From Paracoccaceae bacterium (GTDB lineage: Bacteria; Pseudomonadota; Alphaproteobacteria; Rhodobacterales; Rhodobacteraceae), in the NCBI GenBank assembly GCA_017852835.1, contig JAFMKS010000004.1:19513-75036 (forward strand): 55,524 nucleotides of DNA. Reading direction: 5' to 3'. Below, piece by piece: positions 26,607 through 36,041 of the stretch. Made by a program: the position numbers and the translations under genes. Within the stretch, counting starts at the first letter, position 1. Every line of letters starts with the position of its first letter. A model generated the notes under the pieces. The model saw only the letters and a list, made by a program, of their open reading frames with translations. It did no database searches and had not been told where the DNA came from.

Positions 26607-27875
26607 TCACGCAGCCGCCCGCATCTCTGCCAGCATCCGCGCCAATTCACCACGATCATCGGGCGCCGAAATCACATTTGCCAAATCTTCCAAAGATGCA
26701 ACCGAATGCGACGCGCGAAAGCTATCTACATATGGGAGCATTGCCGTAATTCCACCAGCCCTTGGCGCAAATCCATCCCAGCGCAACAGCGGATTTAACC
26801 AAATCAAGCGTTTTGCCGAAAGCTGTAGGCGTTGCATTTCACGGGATAAATCATATTCATCATCACGGTCCAACCCGTCAGTAATCAACAACACAACGGC
26901 ACCCTGCCCCATCACGCGGCGCGACCAGTCACGGTTGAAATCATGAAGGCAGGCTGCAATGCGCGTTCCACCCTCCCAATCTTGGGCCTCACTTCCTGCG
27001 GCGGCAAGGGCTGCATCGACATCCTTGTTTGCCAAATGACGTGAAATATTTGTCAAGCGCGTGCCAAAGGTAAAGGCATGCACCTTGGCCCATCCTGCGC
27101 CCTTTTGATTGGCAACCGCGTGAAGAAAGTGCAAAACCATGCGGCTATATTGGCTCATCGAGCCTGAAATATCACATAGGACGATCAAATTGGGCCATCT
27201 GATCCGTTGTTTTTTAAACCGCAACCCATCAAATTCACCGCCCTGTCGCATCGCCGCGCGCAGGGTTCGCGCAGGATCAACGCGCGCCATCAGATGGCTG
27301 GCTTTGGTACGGCGCGATGCAATGGGTTTCACGGGCAAGGTTAGGCGCGACAGCATGCGTTTCGCGGCGGCGACTTCTGCCGTGCTCATCTGTTCAAAAT
27401 CCAGCGTTTTTAACCGTTCCTTCGTTGATGCGGTAAAGGACGCATCAACTTCGACCAAGGTTTCTTCGTTTTTTTCGTCCTCTTCTGGCTTTGGCATATC
27501 GGGTTGCATGCCATCTAACAACGCCTCTGCCGCGCGTTTTTCGGCCGCTTGGGCCGCGCGTTCCTCTTGAACGCCGCGCACCGCAGGCAGCATCATGGAC
27601 ATCATATGTTCCAAATACCGTGGATCACGCCAATAAAGCCTGAAGATCTGTGCAAACACAGCGCGATGTTCGGGTCGGTTCACAAAACAGGCATGCAGCG
27701 TCCAATAAAAATCCTGCTGATTGGTAAACCCCGCGGCCTTGACCGCATCGATCGCATCAATCACGCGCCCCGGTCCAATTGGTAATCCCGCACGACGCAG
27801 CGCACGCCCAAAATGAATAATATTTTGGGCAAGCTTTGGGTTCTCTGGAATTTCCAGCGGGACGTATTCGGCCAT
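26607..27875 (-). CDS. coxE: CoxE-like von Willebrand A-domain protein
   Basis: The 422-residue protein has an N-terminal helical region (IIHFGRALRRAGLPIGPGRV), a charged linker rich in Glu, Asp and Lys near residues 125-150, and a C-terminal VWA domain with a complete MIDAS metal site: DISGSMS, WEGGTRIAA and LITDGLDRDD. CoxE works with the MoxR ATPase CoxD to install the copper-sulfur site of CO dehydrogenase in Oligotropha; the same pair occurs with other molybdenum hydroxylases. Start codon directly follows the coxD stop (TAA ATG). Confidence 0.88.
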   Translation of the reverse strand: MAEYVPLEIPENPKLAQNIIHFGRALRRAGLPIGPGRVIDAIDAVKAAGFTNQQDFYWTLHACFVNRPEHRAVFAQIFRLYWRDPRYLEHMMSMMLPAVRGVQEERAAQAAEKRAAEALLDGMQPDMPKPEEDEKNEETLVEVDASFTASTKERLKTLDFEQMSTAEVAAAKRMLSRLTLPVKPIASRRTKASHLMARVDPARTLRAAMRQGGEFDGLRFKKQRIRWPNLIVLCDISGSMSQYSRMVLHFLHAVANQKGAGWAKVHAFTFGTRLTNISRHLANKDVDAALAAAGSEAQDWEGGTRIAACLHDFNRDWSRRVMGQGAVVLLITDGLDRDDEYDLSREMQRLQLSAKRLIWLNPLLRWDGFAPRAGGITAMLPYVDSFRASHSVASLEDLANVISAPDDRGELARMLAEMRAAA

Positions 27876-28790
27876 TTACGCAGATGCCTCTGCTAACCCT
27901 GATTTCGCCTCGTCTAAAATTCGTTTTGCCTCAGAACCTTGGATTTTGGCAATGTCGTCTTGGTATTTTAAAACGGCCCCAAGCGTATCTGAAATCACCT
28001 CAGGACTCAGGGATACGACATCAAGCGCCAGCAAACATTTCGCCCAATCAATGCTTTCGGCGACGCCAGGTTTTTTGAACAAATCCTCTGTCCGCAACGC
28101 TTGGACAAAGGCAATCACCTCTTCACTTAGGGCTTGGGACACTTTGGGGGCGCGGGCGTTCAAAATACTGACCTCGCGTTCAAAGTTTGGATAATCGACC
28201 CAGTGATACAGACAGCGCCGTTTCAGGGCATCATGAACTTCGCGGGTCCGGTTTGAGGTTAGGATGACAATTGGGGGTTCAGGTGCCTTGATTGTTCCCA
28301 ATTCTGGGATTGTCACCTGAAAATCCGACAGCGCTTCTAGTAAGAAGGCCTCAAAGGGTTCATCAGTCCGGTCCAATTCATCAATCAATAGAATCGGAGC
28401 ACCGTTTTCATCGGGTTGCATCGCCTCAAGCAAGGGACGTTTGATGAGGTATTGATCGCTGAACAATTCCGTTTGCAAGGCATCTTTGTTTGATCCCCCC
28501 GCGGCCTCGGCCGTACGGATTGCTACCATTTGCGCAGGAAAGTTCCATTCGTACACCGCCGAAGATGCATCAAGCCCTTCGTAACATTGCAAACGGATCA
28601 GCTTGCGCCCCAAAACAGCGGCCATCGCTTTCGCGATTTCGGTTTTGCCAACTCCCGCTTCGCCTTCGAGAAAGAGTGGGCGCCCAAGTTTCAGCGACAA
28701 AAATACCACGGTGGCAAGCGCACGAGAACACACATACCCCTGTTCAGACAATTTGTTCTGCACATCATCGATTGAAGCAAATACGCTCAT
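27876..28790 (-). CDS. coxD: CoxD-like MoxR AAA+ ATPase
   Basis: The 304-residue AAA+ protein has Walker A GEAGVGKTEIAKAMA, a strand with LIRLQCYEGLDASSAVYEW typical of the MoxR/CoxD branch, Walker B ILLIDELDRTDEPFEAF, the sensor region VILTSNRTREVHDALKRRC and the helical lid. MoxR ATPases remodel or activate metal enzymes together with a VWA partner, here CoxE immediately downstream. It is the first gene of the operon; no cox structural genes (coxM, coxS, coxL) are found upstream within the window, where only remnants lie. Confidence 0.9.
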   Translation of the reverse strand: MSVFASIDDVQNKLSEQGYVCSRALATVVFLSLKLGRPLFLEGEAGVGKTEIAKAMAAVLGRKLIRLQCYEGLDASSAVYEWNFPAQMVAIRTAEAAGGSNKDALQTELFSDQYLIKRPLLEAMQPDENGAPILLIDELDRTDEPFEAFLLEALSDFQVTIPELGTIKAPEPPIVILTSNRTREVHDALKRRCLYHWVDYPNFEREVSILNARAPKVSQALSEEVIAFVQALRTEDLFKKPGVAESIDWAKCLLALDVVSLSPEVISDTLGAVLKYQDDIAKIQGSEAKRILDEAKSGLAEASA

Positions 28791-28983
28791 TCCATCTCCT
28801 CGCTCTTTCTATCCCCATGCTGCACTTTGTTTTCTTGGGGTCAAGCGCCGAGGTTTTGCAAAAAAGTCGTATCGGCACCACAAGATAGGATGATTTGCAT
28901 ACTATCCCAGCATTGAAATTGTAAAATTTAAGATTGGTGTTTAGGGTGACACCAAAATATAATTGAGGTGCTGGGTGAAAATC

Positions 28984-29160
28984 ATGGCTGTCACAACGCA
29001 AAAGAATGAGGGCGCGTTCCTATTAGAATAGATCGCCTATCATAAAATAATTTGGTTTACGGATATCGTGATTTTATCCAATGATTGCGAGGATGGCAGT
29101 GATGAGATGCTGTATCATCTGTCAAAGTCAGGGGAAATTATCACCTGCGCAATATCGTGA
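28984..29160 (+). pseudogene. Glycosyltransferase family 2-type remnant (Glyco_tranf_2_4-like), N-terminal piece
   Basis: From ATG 28984 the frame reads MAVTTQKNEGAFLLE, then TAG at 29029-29031, then IAYHKIIWFTDIVILSNDCE and DGSDEMLYHLSKSGEI, ending in TGA at 29158-29160. This is the usual start of the glycosyltransferase-like proteins common in Roseobacters (pattern TxxKNEgpfLLEWvayH, then SNDCxDGTD). TAG stands where those have TGG (Trp). Only about 59 codons remain; the catalytic middle and C-terminus are gone. A second broken member of the same family lies at 52763-53735. Confidence 0.72.
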
Positions 29161-29484
29161 AATCAGTCGATCCAGCTGAATTTTTCAGGCGACGCGGTTT
29201 TTGCCCGCGATTGCAGCCCTGACATCGGACGACCCTGCAACAGAGTTCTATAAATTGCAGCGTGGGCGGCGCGACGTGTTACGCCAATTGCGCGCGCCCT
29301 TTTGGGGCATGCCCAGGCACGTCCTGGTCCGTTGCTGACAAAGTTGGTGTGCCAACATACGCTGCGCCTGCATCCAAACGCCCCAAATTTGTTGCAGCAA
29401 TGCAGCAGGTGGAACAAACGGCGGCAGAATAATTCCGTCAAACTGGACTAGAAACCTGCGCGTATTTTGTGTAACGGCAGGGGC
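29161..29484. other. Non-coding gap with unassigned coding-like remnant
   Basis: No intact gene is visible in this 324-base stretch before pyrC. On the plus strand several short open pieces follow each other in different frames; the last, about 29325-29432, gives a plausible C-terminus (VADKVGVPTYAAPASKRPKF then VAAMQQVEQTAAE and TAA). The mixture of frames suggests decayed coding sequence. I cannot name the family. The pyrC promoter should lie near the end. Confidence 0.35.
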
Positions 29485-30525
29485 ATGAGCACAACAATCA
29501 CTCTGCCCCGCCCCGATGATTGGCATTTGCACCTGCGCGATGGTGCCATGCTGAACACTGTTTTGCCCCACACAACACGTCATTTTGATCGCGCGATCAT
29601 CATGCCGAATTTGGTGCCTCCTGTCGTGCGCGCAGATCATGCGCGCGCCTACAGGGATAGAATTCTGGCAGCAATGCCCGCGGACGCCACGTTCACGCCC
29701 CTGATGACGCTGTATCTGACCGAGGATACAAATCCCGAGGATTTGGCCGCGGCCTATACATCGGGTTTGATTACCGCAGTAAAACTTTACCCCGCAGGTG
29801 CCACAACAAACTCAGCCTCAGGCGTGCGCGATTTCGAAAAGGTTCGGCACGTTCTGGAGAAAATGGCCGAAATTGGATGCCCCCTTTGCGTGCATGGTGA
29901 AGTCACGCATGACGATGTCGACATTTTTGATCGCGAGGCTGCGTTTATTGAGACGGTTCTGGACCCATTGCGACGTGCAATCTCAGAGTTGCGCGTGGTC
30001 ATGGAACATATCACCACAAAGAATGGTGTGGATTATGCCCTTGCAGGTGGAGATAATCTGGCCGCGACTATCACCACCCATCACCTGATCATCAACCGCA
30101 ACCACATCTTGGTCGGTGGGATCAAGCCGCATTACTACTGCCTACCCGTTGCCAAGCGTGAAGAACACCGTCAGGCATTGGTTGAGGCCGCAACCAGCGG
30201 CGATGCACGCTTTTTCCTTGGGACTGACAGCGCCCCGCATTTGGACCAAGATAAAGAAAGCGCCTGCGGCTGTGCAGGTTGCTTCACCGCACCAAATACC
30301 ATGTCCCTACTAGCCCATGTGTTCGAGGATGCAGGCGCACTTGATCAGTTGCGCGCCTTTGCCTGTGAAAACGGTCCCGCGTTCTATGGCCTACCTGCGA
30401 ACACTGGCACCCTGACGCTGAAGAAACAGGACACACCCGTAAAATTCCCATCCAAAATCGAAACACCCGAGGGTCAAATAACCGTTTTTGACCCTGGTTT
30501 TGATGTTTTTTGGTCCGCTGAGTAA
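29485..30525 (+). CDS. pyrC: Dihydroorotase (class II, PyrC type)
   Basis: PyrC cyclises carbamoyl-aspartate to dihydroorotate in pyrimidine synthesis. The 346-residue enzyme has the metal ligands of the short class II form: [12 protein letters not shown] near residue 13, the carboxylated lysine in [14 protein letters not shown], His in CVHGEVTH, and the catalytic Asp in [15 protein letters not shown], as well as the substrate segment [17 protein letters not shown] chose ATG 29485 ([15 protein letters not shown]) after AGGGGC; homologues start there rather than six codons upstream. pyrE follows after 12 bases, making a pyrimidine operon. Confidence 0.96.
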   Translation: MSTTITLPRPDDWHLHLRDGAMLNTVLPHTTRHFDRAIIMPNLVPPVVRADHARAYRDRILAAMPADATFTPLMTLYLTEDTNPEDLAAAYTSGLITAVKLYPAGATTNSASGVRDFEKVRHVLEKMAEIGCPLCVHGEVTHDDVDIFDREAAFIETVLDPLRRAISELRVVMEHITTKNGVDYALAGGDNLAATITTHHLIINRNHILVGGIKPHYYCLPVAKREEHRQALVEAATSGDARFFLGTDSAPHLDQDKESACGCAGCFTAPNTMSLLAHVFEDAGALDQLRAFACENGPAFYGLPANTGTLTLKKQDTPVKFPSKIETPEGQITVFDPGFDVFWSAE

Positions 30526-30537
30526 AAGGAAATTCTC

Positions 30538-31224
30538 ATGATCCCCAGTTCTTATCCCGACGCTTCTGAAATCGCCCGTCTGTCGGCGCGTATGCTTCTT
30601 GAAATCAAGGCAGTGCATTTCAATGCCGAGGATCCGTTTACACTGGCCTCTGGCCTGCCCAGCCCAACATATGTGGATTGCCGCAAATTGATCAGCTATC
30701 CGCGCATCCGGTCAACCTTGATGGATTTCATGACCGTGACCGTCATGCGCAATGCAGGGCTTGAGGCGTTTGACAACATTGCAGGCGGCGAAACAGCGGG
30801 CATTCCGTTTTCTGCACTGGTTGCAGAACGCATGGCGCTGCCCATGACGTATGTGCGCAAGAAACCCAAAGGATACGGTCGCAATGCCCGAATCGAAGGC
30901 GCGATGAGCGAAGGTCAGCGGGTTTTGTTGGTTGAAGACCTGACAACCGATGGCGGTTCAAAACTGTCCTTTGTGGATGCGATCCGTGAAACAGGCGCAA
31001 GCTGTGCACATACAGCCGTGATTTTTTATTACGACATCTTCCCCGAAACGATCAAAACCCTATCAGATCAAGGTGTTAGCTTGCATTATCTATGCACATG
31101 GTGGGATGTTTTGGCTGAAGCCAAGGCACAAAATGCATATGATACTGGCACCTTGGGAGAGGTCGAAAAATTCCTAAACAACCCGCGTGAATGGCAGGAA
31201 ACGCGGATGGGAAATAAAGGATAG
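30538..31224 (+). CDS. pyrE: Orotate phosphoribosyltransferase
   Basis: PyrE joins orotate to PRPP, giving orotidine monophosphate, the step after dihydroorotate oxidation. The 228-residue product shows [38 protein letters not shown], the catalytic loop lysines in [17 protein letters not shown] and the PRPP-binding motif [14 protein letters not shown]. Length and motifs match alphaproteobacterial PyrE. An AAAAGGAA site stands before ATG 30538. It is translated downstream of pyrC. The 153-base gap beyond holds a DnaA-box-like site and the dnaB leader. Confidence 0.96.
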   Translation: MIPSSYPDASEIARLSARMLLEIKAVHFNAEDPFTLASGLPSPTYVDCRKLISYPRIRSTLMDFMTVTVMRNAGLEAFDNIAGGETAGIPFSALVAERMALPMTYVRKKPKGYGRNARIEGAMSEGQRVLLVEDLTTDGGSKLSFVDAIRETGASCAHTAVIFYYDIFPETIKTLSDQGVSLHYLCTWWDVLAEAKAQNAYDTGTLGEVEKFLNNPREWQETRMGNKG

Positions 31225-31303
31225 TTCCCGAAAAATCCGTCAACACACGGTCTATATTTAGCGTTTATGTGGATTTATACCCCAAGATATGCTAATTCAC
31301 AGG

Positions 31304-31312
31304 TTATCCACA
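31304..31312 (+). promoter_or_regulatory. DnaA box TTATCCACA before dnaB
   Basis: A perfect 9-base match to the strongest DnaA box lies 65 bases before the dnaB start. A weaker inverted look-alike, TGTGGATTT, lies at 31268-31276. A single box could couple dnaB expression to DnaA level; there is no cluster that would suggest an origin. Confidence 0.5.
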
Positions 31313-31377
31313 GAAATATACAATTTGCCCCTATCACGGGGACAGATTAAAACCTTCCGCACGACGAGAGGGAAAAC

Positions 31378-32865
31378 ATGAACAAAGTTGCAGAGATCAA
31401 TCCAACAGGCGCAGAAATCCAACTGCCCGACACGATGCCCCATTCCATTGAGGCAGAGCAGCAATTGCTGGGCGCGATCCTGACCAACAACGAAATTTAT
31501 GACCGCGTCGCCTCAATCATCAAATCACAGCATTTTTATGAACCGGTGCATGCCCGCATTTTCGAAGTGGCCGCCGCACGGATTGTAAAAAACAATCTTG
31601 CCTCGCCTGTCACCTTGGATGCCTTTTTGTCCGATGACGTGGGTCTGCGCGAACTGGGCGGATCGGCCTATTTGGCGCGTTTGGCGGGTGCCGCGATCGC
31701 GGGTTTTGCGGTGCGCGATTACGCGCAGCTGATTTATGATCTGGCCATGCGGCGCGAATTGATCCGAGTGGGCGATGATATTTCCGCCCGTGCGCGTCGC
31801 GCAGATGTGGATCAAGATCCAAAAACACAAATTGTTGAGGCCGAACAATCACTTTACGCCCTCGCGGAAGAGGGGCAATCAGACAGCGGTTTTAAATCCT
31901 TCCTCTCGGCCGTAACAGGTGCCGTTGATATGGCGAACCTGGCCTATCAACGCGATGGCGGTTTGGCGGGCATTTCAACAGGATTGATTGATCTGGATAA
32001 AAAGATGGGAGGTTTGCACCCTTCGGATTTGATCATCCTTGCGGGACGTCCCTCGATGGGGAAAACATCGCTTGCAACCAACGTAGCCTTTAACATTGCC
32101 AAAGCCTATCGGCGGGGCATGAAACCCAATGGGGAAGAGGGCACCTTGGACGGCGGTGTGGTTGGTTTCTATTCACTGGAAATGAGCGCCGAACAATTGG
32201 CCGCGCGTATTTTGTCAGAGGCCGCTGAAATCCCATCGGAGCAAATCCGCAAGGGCGACATGACCGAGGGTGAATTCCGCCAATTCGTGGAGGCGGCTAA
32301 ATCATTGGAAAGCTGTCCGCTTTATATCGATGACACACCTGCCCTGCCAATTTCACAGCTGGCGGCGCGGGCGCGTCGGTTGAAACGCACCCATGGTTTA
32401 GATGTATTGATCATCGACTACCTGCAACTGGTCCGCCCCGCCTCTGCCAAAGATAGCCGTGTAAACGAAGTTTCCGAAATCACCCAAGGGATGAAGGCAA
32501 TTGCTAAGGAACTGGATATCCCTGTGATTGCCCTGTCCCAGTTGTCGCGTCAGGTGGAAAATCGCGATGATAAGCGCCCACAGCTGTCTGACCTGCGGGA
32601 ATCTGGTTCGATTGAACAGGACGCGGATGTGGTGATGTTTGTGTTCCGGGAAGAATACTACAAAGAACGCGAAAAACCCGGTGATCACGATTTGGAAAAA
32701 ATGGCGCATTGGCAGGAAGAAATGGAACGCCTGCATGGCCGCGCCGAGGTGATCATTGGCAAACAGCGTCACGGGCCAATTGGCACCGTTGATCTGTCAT
32801 TCGAAGGGCGCTTCACGAAATTCGGCAATCTTGCGAAACCCTGGCAACAGCACAACGAATACTAA
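31378..32865 (+). CDS. dnaB: Replicative DNA helicase DnaB
   Basis: DnaB is the hexameric 5'-3' helicase at the fork. The 495-residue product has the N-terminal DnaB domain (MPHSIEAEQQLLGAILTNNE; NLASPVTLDAFL), a linker, and the RecA-like motor with Walker A ILAGRPSMGKTSLATNVAFN, SLEMSAEQLAARILSE, Walker B LDVLIIDYLQLV, the ALSQLSRQVENRDDKRPQLS sensor region and EQDADVVMFVFREEYY. ATG 31378 follows GAGAGGGAAAAC. No intein or insertion is present. A DnaA box stands in its leader. Confidence 0.97.
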   Translation: MNKVAEINPTGAEIQLPDTMPHSIEAEQQLLGAILTNNEIYDRVASIIKSQHFYEPVHARIFEVAAARIVKNNLASPVTLDAFLSDDVGLRELGGSAYLARLAGAAIAGFAVRDYAQLIYDLAMRRELIRVGDDISARARRADVDQDPKTQIVEAEQSLYALAEEGQSDSGFKSFLSAVTGAVDMANLAYQRDGGLAGISTGLIDLDKKMGGLHPSDLIILAGRPSMGKTSLATNVAFNIAKAYRRGMKPNGEEGTLDGGVVGFYSLEMSAEQLAARILSEAAEIPSEQIRKGDMTEGEFRQFVEAAKSLESCPLYIDDTPALPISQLAARARRLKRTHGLDVLIIDYLQLVRPASAKDSRVNEVSEITQGMKAIAKELDIPVIALSQLSRQVENRDDKRPQLSDLRESGSIEQDADVVMFVFREEYYKEREKPGDHDLEKMAHWQEEMERLHGRAEVIIGKQRHGPIGTVDLSFEGRFTKFGNLAKPWQQHNEY

Positions 32866-32932
32866 GCCCTGCGCTTTTCACTTGGAAAATAAGTGCATCT
32901 ATGCTCAACTTGCTCTGGGGTAAGTTATTTTC

Positions 32933-33395
32933 ATGTCAAAATTTCATTTACGGATCGCGGGCGTACAGGACACCGATATCGTATATGCCAAGATCATGGC
33001 GCTCTGCGCCTTTCACGATGATCAGTCAATTGGATCCCGCCTTTTTTCACAAAGTCCTGGATGCTCCTGAAACGCAACTGCGCGTCATATTGGCCGAGGA
33101 TCGCGGACAGGTTATCGGATTGATGACCTATTATCCCATGTTCCACCTGCATAGCGCGACATCGGGCCTAAACTTGCATCACCTGTTCATTGATGAAAGA
33201 TACCGTGGTCAGGGCTGCGCACGGCAATTTATGGAGTATTTAACCAATGCCGCGGCAGAATTTGGCGCAAGTTACATCACCGTGTCGGCAGATTTACAAA
33301 ACGAACCTGCCCATCCGGTGTATCTGCCCATGGGATTTAAGCGTGTGGCAATGGGGGGCGCGTTTTTTGAATATCGCCCAGCGACAAATGATTGA
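32933..33395 (+). pseudogene. GNAT-family N-acetyltransferase, probable frameshift
   Basis: The N-terminal strand and helix are read from ATG 32933 (MSKFHLRIAGVQDTDIVYAK then IMALCAFHDDQS), but continuity passes near 33020-33030 into another frame, which supplies QLDPAFFHKVLDAPE, VILAEDRGQVIGLMTYYP, the acetyl-CoA loop FIDERYRGQGCARQFMEYL and the end LPMGFKRVAMGGAFFEYRP. In the second frame the upstream part (from 32901) has no GNAT character, so a one-base indel best explains it. GNAT enzymes move acetyl from acetyl-CoA to amines; substrate unknown. If the indel were a sequence error the gene would be an intact acetyltransferase of about 153 residues. Confidence 0.6.
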
Positions 33396-33505
33396 AAATA
33401 GTGGGTTTCATGCCCATGTCCGTCACAGGCTCGCATATGGCAGTCAATTTTGGGATCCTGCCCCAAATTGGAGGACACTGATGAAACTGGACCCTGATCC
33501 AATAA

Positions 33506-34138
33506 TCAGCTTATTAATGCGGCTTTTGCCGCCTCTATTCGCGTTTCAAGCGCCTTCATCCTTGTGCGCAATGTTCCAATTTCCACCAACTGCTGATATT
33601 GGGCGAGTTCTAATTCGCGGTATGCACGCTCTAATCCGCGCAGCAAATCTTTTCCACATAGCCATGCTTCTTCCGCGGTATTGCGGATCAAAACCACCAC
33701 TTTAAACCGTCCCGCAGAGCTTAGGGTGCTATAACTTTTGGAGTTCAATCCTTCGACCTGCATTTTGATTTTTCCAACAATCCGTAAAACTGAACGATTT
33801 GTGACATTAGATCATCAGATTTCACGTGCATTTCGGAGATGCGTGAACTGTAAAACCATGTTTGACGGACGTCTGTTATATGGAGGATAAGGTCATCACG
33901 CTCCTCAATCGCTTTGCGCAATACGGGCAGTGACGGGCTTTTCGTTAGGAAAATTTCCATGTCTGTCGTGTTGAAATCAATTTCCGCATAAATGGCGCGG
34001 ACTAGGTTTATTGTGTTTCAATACCTTTGCATGGGCATTTTTGCGATCTTCCATAAACCGCTGAATATTCCATATGCCAAAGCTCAAAATCGCCGTAATC
34101 AGCGAGAGCGTAAATTTATCAAATATCAGTTTTGCATC
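33506..34138 (-). pseudogene. Unknown membrane-anchored coiled-coil protein, broken by frameshifts
   Basis: Three minus-strand pieces line up as one protein. The first (up to about 34138) has a membrane helix: FTLSLITAILSFGIWNIQRF followed by MEDRKNAHAKVLK. A shift near 34014 leads into NTINLVRAIYAEIDFNTTDM and EIFLTKSPSLPVLRKAIEER (open to 33745). A second shift at an A5 run near 33767-33771 (adding one A gives LLEKIKMQVEGLNSKSY) leads to the last piece ending ETRIEAAKAALIS at 33506, rich in heptad-like Leu, Glu and Arg. I do not recognise the family. The start is uncertain and may itself be shifted. Its direction opposes the neighbouring GNAT and alr genes, and its 5' end abuts alr. An alternative is several short unrelated genes, which I find less likely. 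Confidence 0.5.
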
Positions 34139-34224
34139 CTGACGCCTGCATATCAGCGCGCTTTGCGATGCAATGCAACCGAGAATCCGCTTGACCTGAA
34201 TGCTAAGACTGTCAAAACGAGGGT

Positions 34225-35268
34225 ATGAGTACAGCCACGTTAAGTATTGATTTAGATGCCATTCGCGCGAATTGGCGAGCATTGAACGAGAAAACCAGCG
34301 GCGAAACGGGCGCGGTGGTCAAGGCGAATGCTTATGGTCTGGGCGCTGGGTTTGTGGCCAAAGCATTGTTGAAAGAAGGCGTTCAAACCTTTTTCGTGGC
34401 GGTGGCCGAAGAAGGGGTGGTGGTGCGTAAATCTCTGGGCAACGCCTCCACGATCTATATCTTTGGCGGGCACATGCAGGGGGACACGGAACTGATCCGT
34501 GAATATCGCCTCACGCCACTTTTGAATTCTGTTGATCAATTAATCAGGCATGTGGAAACCCTGCCCCATCATCCCTTTGGCATTCAGTTGGACACTGGTA
34601 TGAACCGTTTGGGCATGGAACCTGTTGAATGGCACGCGGTGCGCGAATTGGCCCTGCCCTTGAACCCCAAACTGATCATGTCCCATCTGGCCTGTGCGGA
34701 TGACCCTGATCACGACATGAACGTCAAACAATTGGCCGAATTCCATAAAATGACCGATGACTTGGATATTCCAAAATCGCTATCGGCCACAGGTGGAATA
34801 TTACTGGGGTCTGACTATCATTTTGATCTGACCCGCCCTGGCGTGGGGCTATATGGCGGCTTCCCCTTTGAACAGGCCCGCGCCGTTGCCAAGGTGAACA
34901 TCCCCATCATTCAAACACGCGAGGTCGATGTGGGCGAAACCGTTGGATATTCCAACACTTGGCGCGCACCCACACCGCGCCGCATTGCAACTGTTTCGGC
35001 GGGATATGCTGATGGGATCATCCGCGCCATGGGCGGCAAAACCGCCCTATATGCGGGTGACGTGGCCTGCCCGATTGTGGGGCGCATTTCGATGGATCTA
35101 ATCGGGGTGGATGTCACACTGCTGACCCAACCTGTTGAAAGCCTGGAATTGTTGAACGATCGGCAAACAATTGACGTTCTGGCAGAAAACGCTGGTACAA
35201 TTGGATATGAAATTCTAACCTCTCTTGGCGGGCGCTATCAGCGCAGATATTTAGGGGATATGGGATGA
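34225..35268 (+). CDS. alr: Alanine racemase
   Basis: Alr makes D-alanine for peptidoglycan with pyridoxal phosphate. The 347-residue product has the PLP lysine in [14 protein letters not shown] (about residue 33), [32 protein letters not shown] and the second catalytic base Tyr in [16 protein letters not shown], then [13 protein letters not shown] and the C-terminal [14 protein letters not shown]. It is the first gene of a long run, and its stop overlaps the mlaE start by four bases (ATGA). Its first codons overlap the end of the opposing remnant's longest possible open frame. Confidence 0.95.
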   Translation: MSTATLSIDLDAIRANWRALNEKTSGETGAVVKANAYGLGAGFVAKALLKEGVQTFFVAVAEEGVVVRKSLGNASTIYIFGGHMQGDTELIREYRLTPLLNSVDQLIRHVETLPHHPFGIQLDTGMNRLGMEPVEWHAVRELALPLNPKLIMSHLACADDPDHDMNVKQLAEFHKMTDDLDIPKSLSATGGILLGSDYHFDLTRPGVGLYGGFPFEQARAVAKVNIPIIQTREVDVGETVGYSNTWRAPTPRRIATVSAGYADGIIRAMGGKTALYAGDVACPIVGRISMDLIGVDVTLLTQPVESLELLNDRQTIDVLAENAGTIGYEILTSLGGRYQRRYLGDMG

Positions 35269-36041
35269 CGGGTGCACTTGGCGCACTTGGATCAGCGGTA
35301 CTTGCAATGTTGGCAAGCATTGGACGCGTTGTGATTTTCGCGGCCAATACCGTAAAACATTTGGCTCTGCACCCATTTTACCCACGTGAATTTTTTCAGG
35401 CCTTGGTGCAAATTGGATGGCTGTCGCTGCCTGTGGTGGGCCTAACCGCATTTTTCACAGGGGGCGCATTGGCCTTGCAAATTTATGCAGGGGGAGCGCG
35501 TTTCAGCGCCGAGGCAGTCGTGCCCAGCATAGTGGCCATTGGTATGGTGCGTGAACTTGGCCCCGTTCTTGGGGGCTTGATGGTAGCTGCGCGTGTGGCA
35601 AGCTCGATCGCGGCGGAAATCGGCACGATGAAGGTGACAGAACAAATTGATGCCTTGGTCACACTCTCGACTGATCCGATGAAATATCTGACATTGCCCC
35701 GCGTTTTGGCGGCGACGCTGTCGTTGCCGATCCTTGTGGCTGTTGGGGACGCCATTGGCATATTTGGCGGATTTTTGGTGGGCGTGAACCGATTGGATTT
35801 CAATTCGGCTGCATATTTGAAAAACACCGTTGATTTTCTGGAAACCGCAGATGTGGTTTCGGGCATGGTCAAGGGCGCGGTCTTTGGCTTTATCGTGGCC
35901 TTGATGGGATGCTATCACGGCATGAATTCTGGCCGCGGCGCCCAAGGTGTGGGGCGTGCCACAAAATCTGCCGTCGTTGCAGCCAGCGTTTTAATCTTGG
36001 GTGCGAACTACATCCTGACCGAGGTGTTTTTCACATCATGA
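35265..36041 (+). CDS. mlaE: MlaE-type ABC permease (retrograde phospholipid transport)
   Basis: The 258-residue integral membrane protein belongs to the MlaE/TrpD permease family: [75 protein letters not shown] and the C-terminal [20 protein letters not shown]. About six hydrophobic segments. With MlaF it forms the inner-membrane ABC transporter that keeps outer-membrane lipid asymmetry. Overlap with alr (4 bases) and with mlaF (ATG inside its stop) indicates tight coupling. mlaD and mlaC are not in the window. Confidence 0.93.
   Translation: MTGALGALGSAVLAMLASIGRVVIFAANTVKHLALHPFYPREFFQALVQIGWLSLPVVGLTAFFTGGALALQIYAGGARFSAEAVVPSIVAIGMVRELGPVLGGLMVAARVASSIAAEIGTMKVTEQIDALVTLSTDPMKYLTLPRVLAATLSLPILVAVGDAIGIFGGFLVGVNRLDFNSAAYLKNTVDFLETADVVSGMVKGAVFGFIVALMGCYHGMNSGRGAQGVGRATKSAVVAASVLILGANYILTEVFFTS

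Noticed and set aside
32901-33395. Intact 164-residue acetyltransferase from the 32901 start
   Set aside because: Its first 40 residues lack GNAT character, whereas another frame from ATG 32933 supplies the expected N-terminal strand, so a shift is more likely.
33247-33705. 152-residue plus-strand open frame
   Set aside because: It overlaps the GNAT gene's 3' part in another frame and runs antisense to the coiled-coil protein remnant; composition looks arbitrary.
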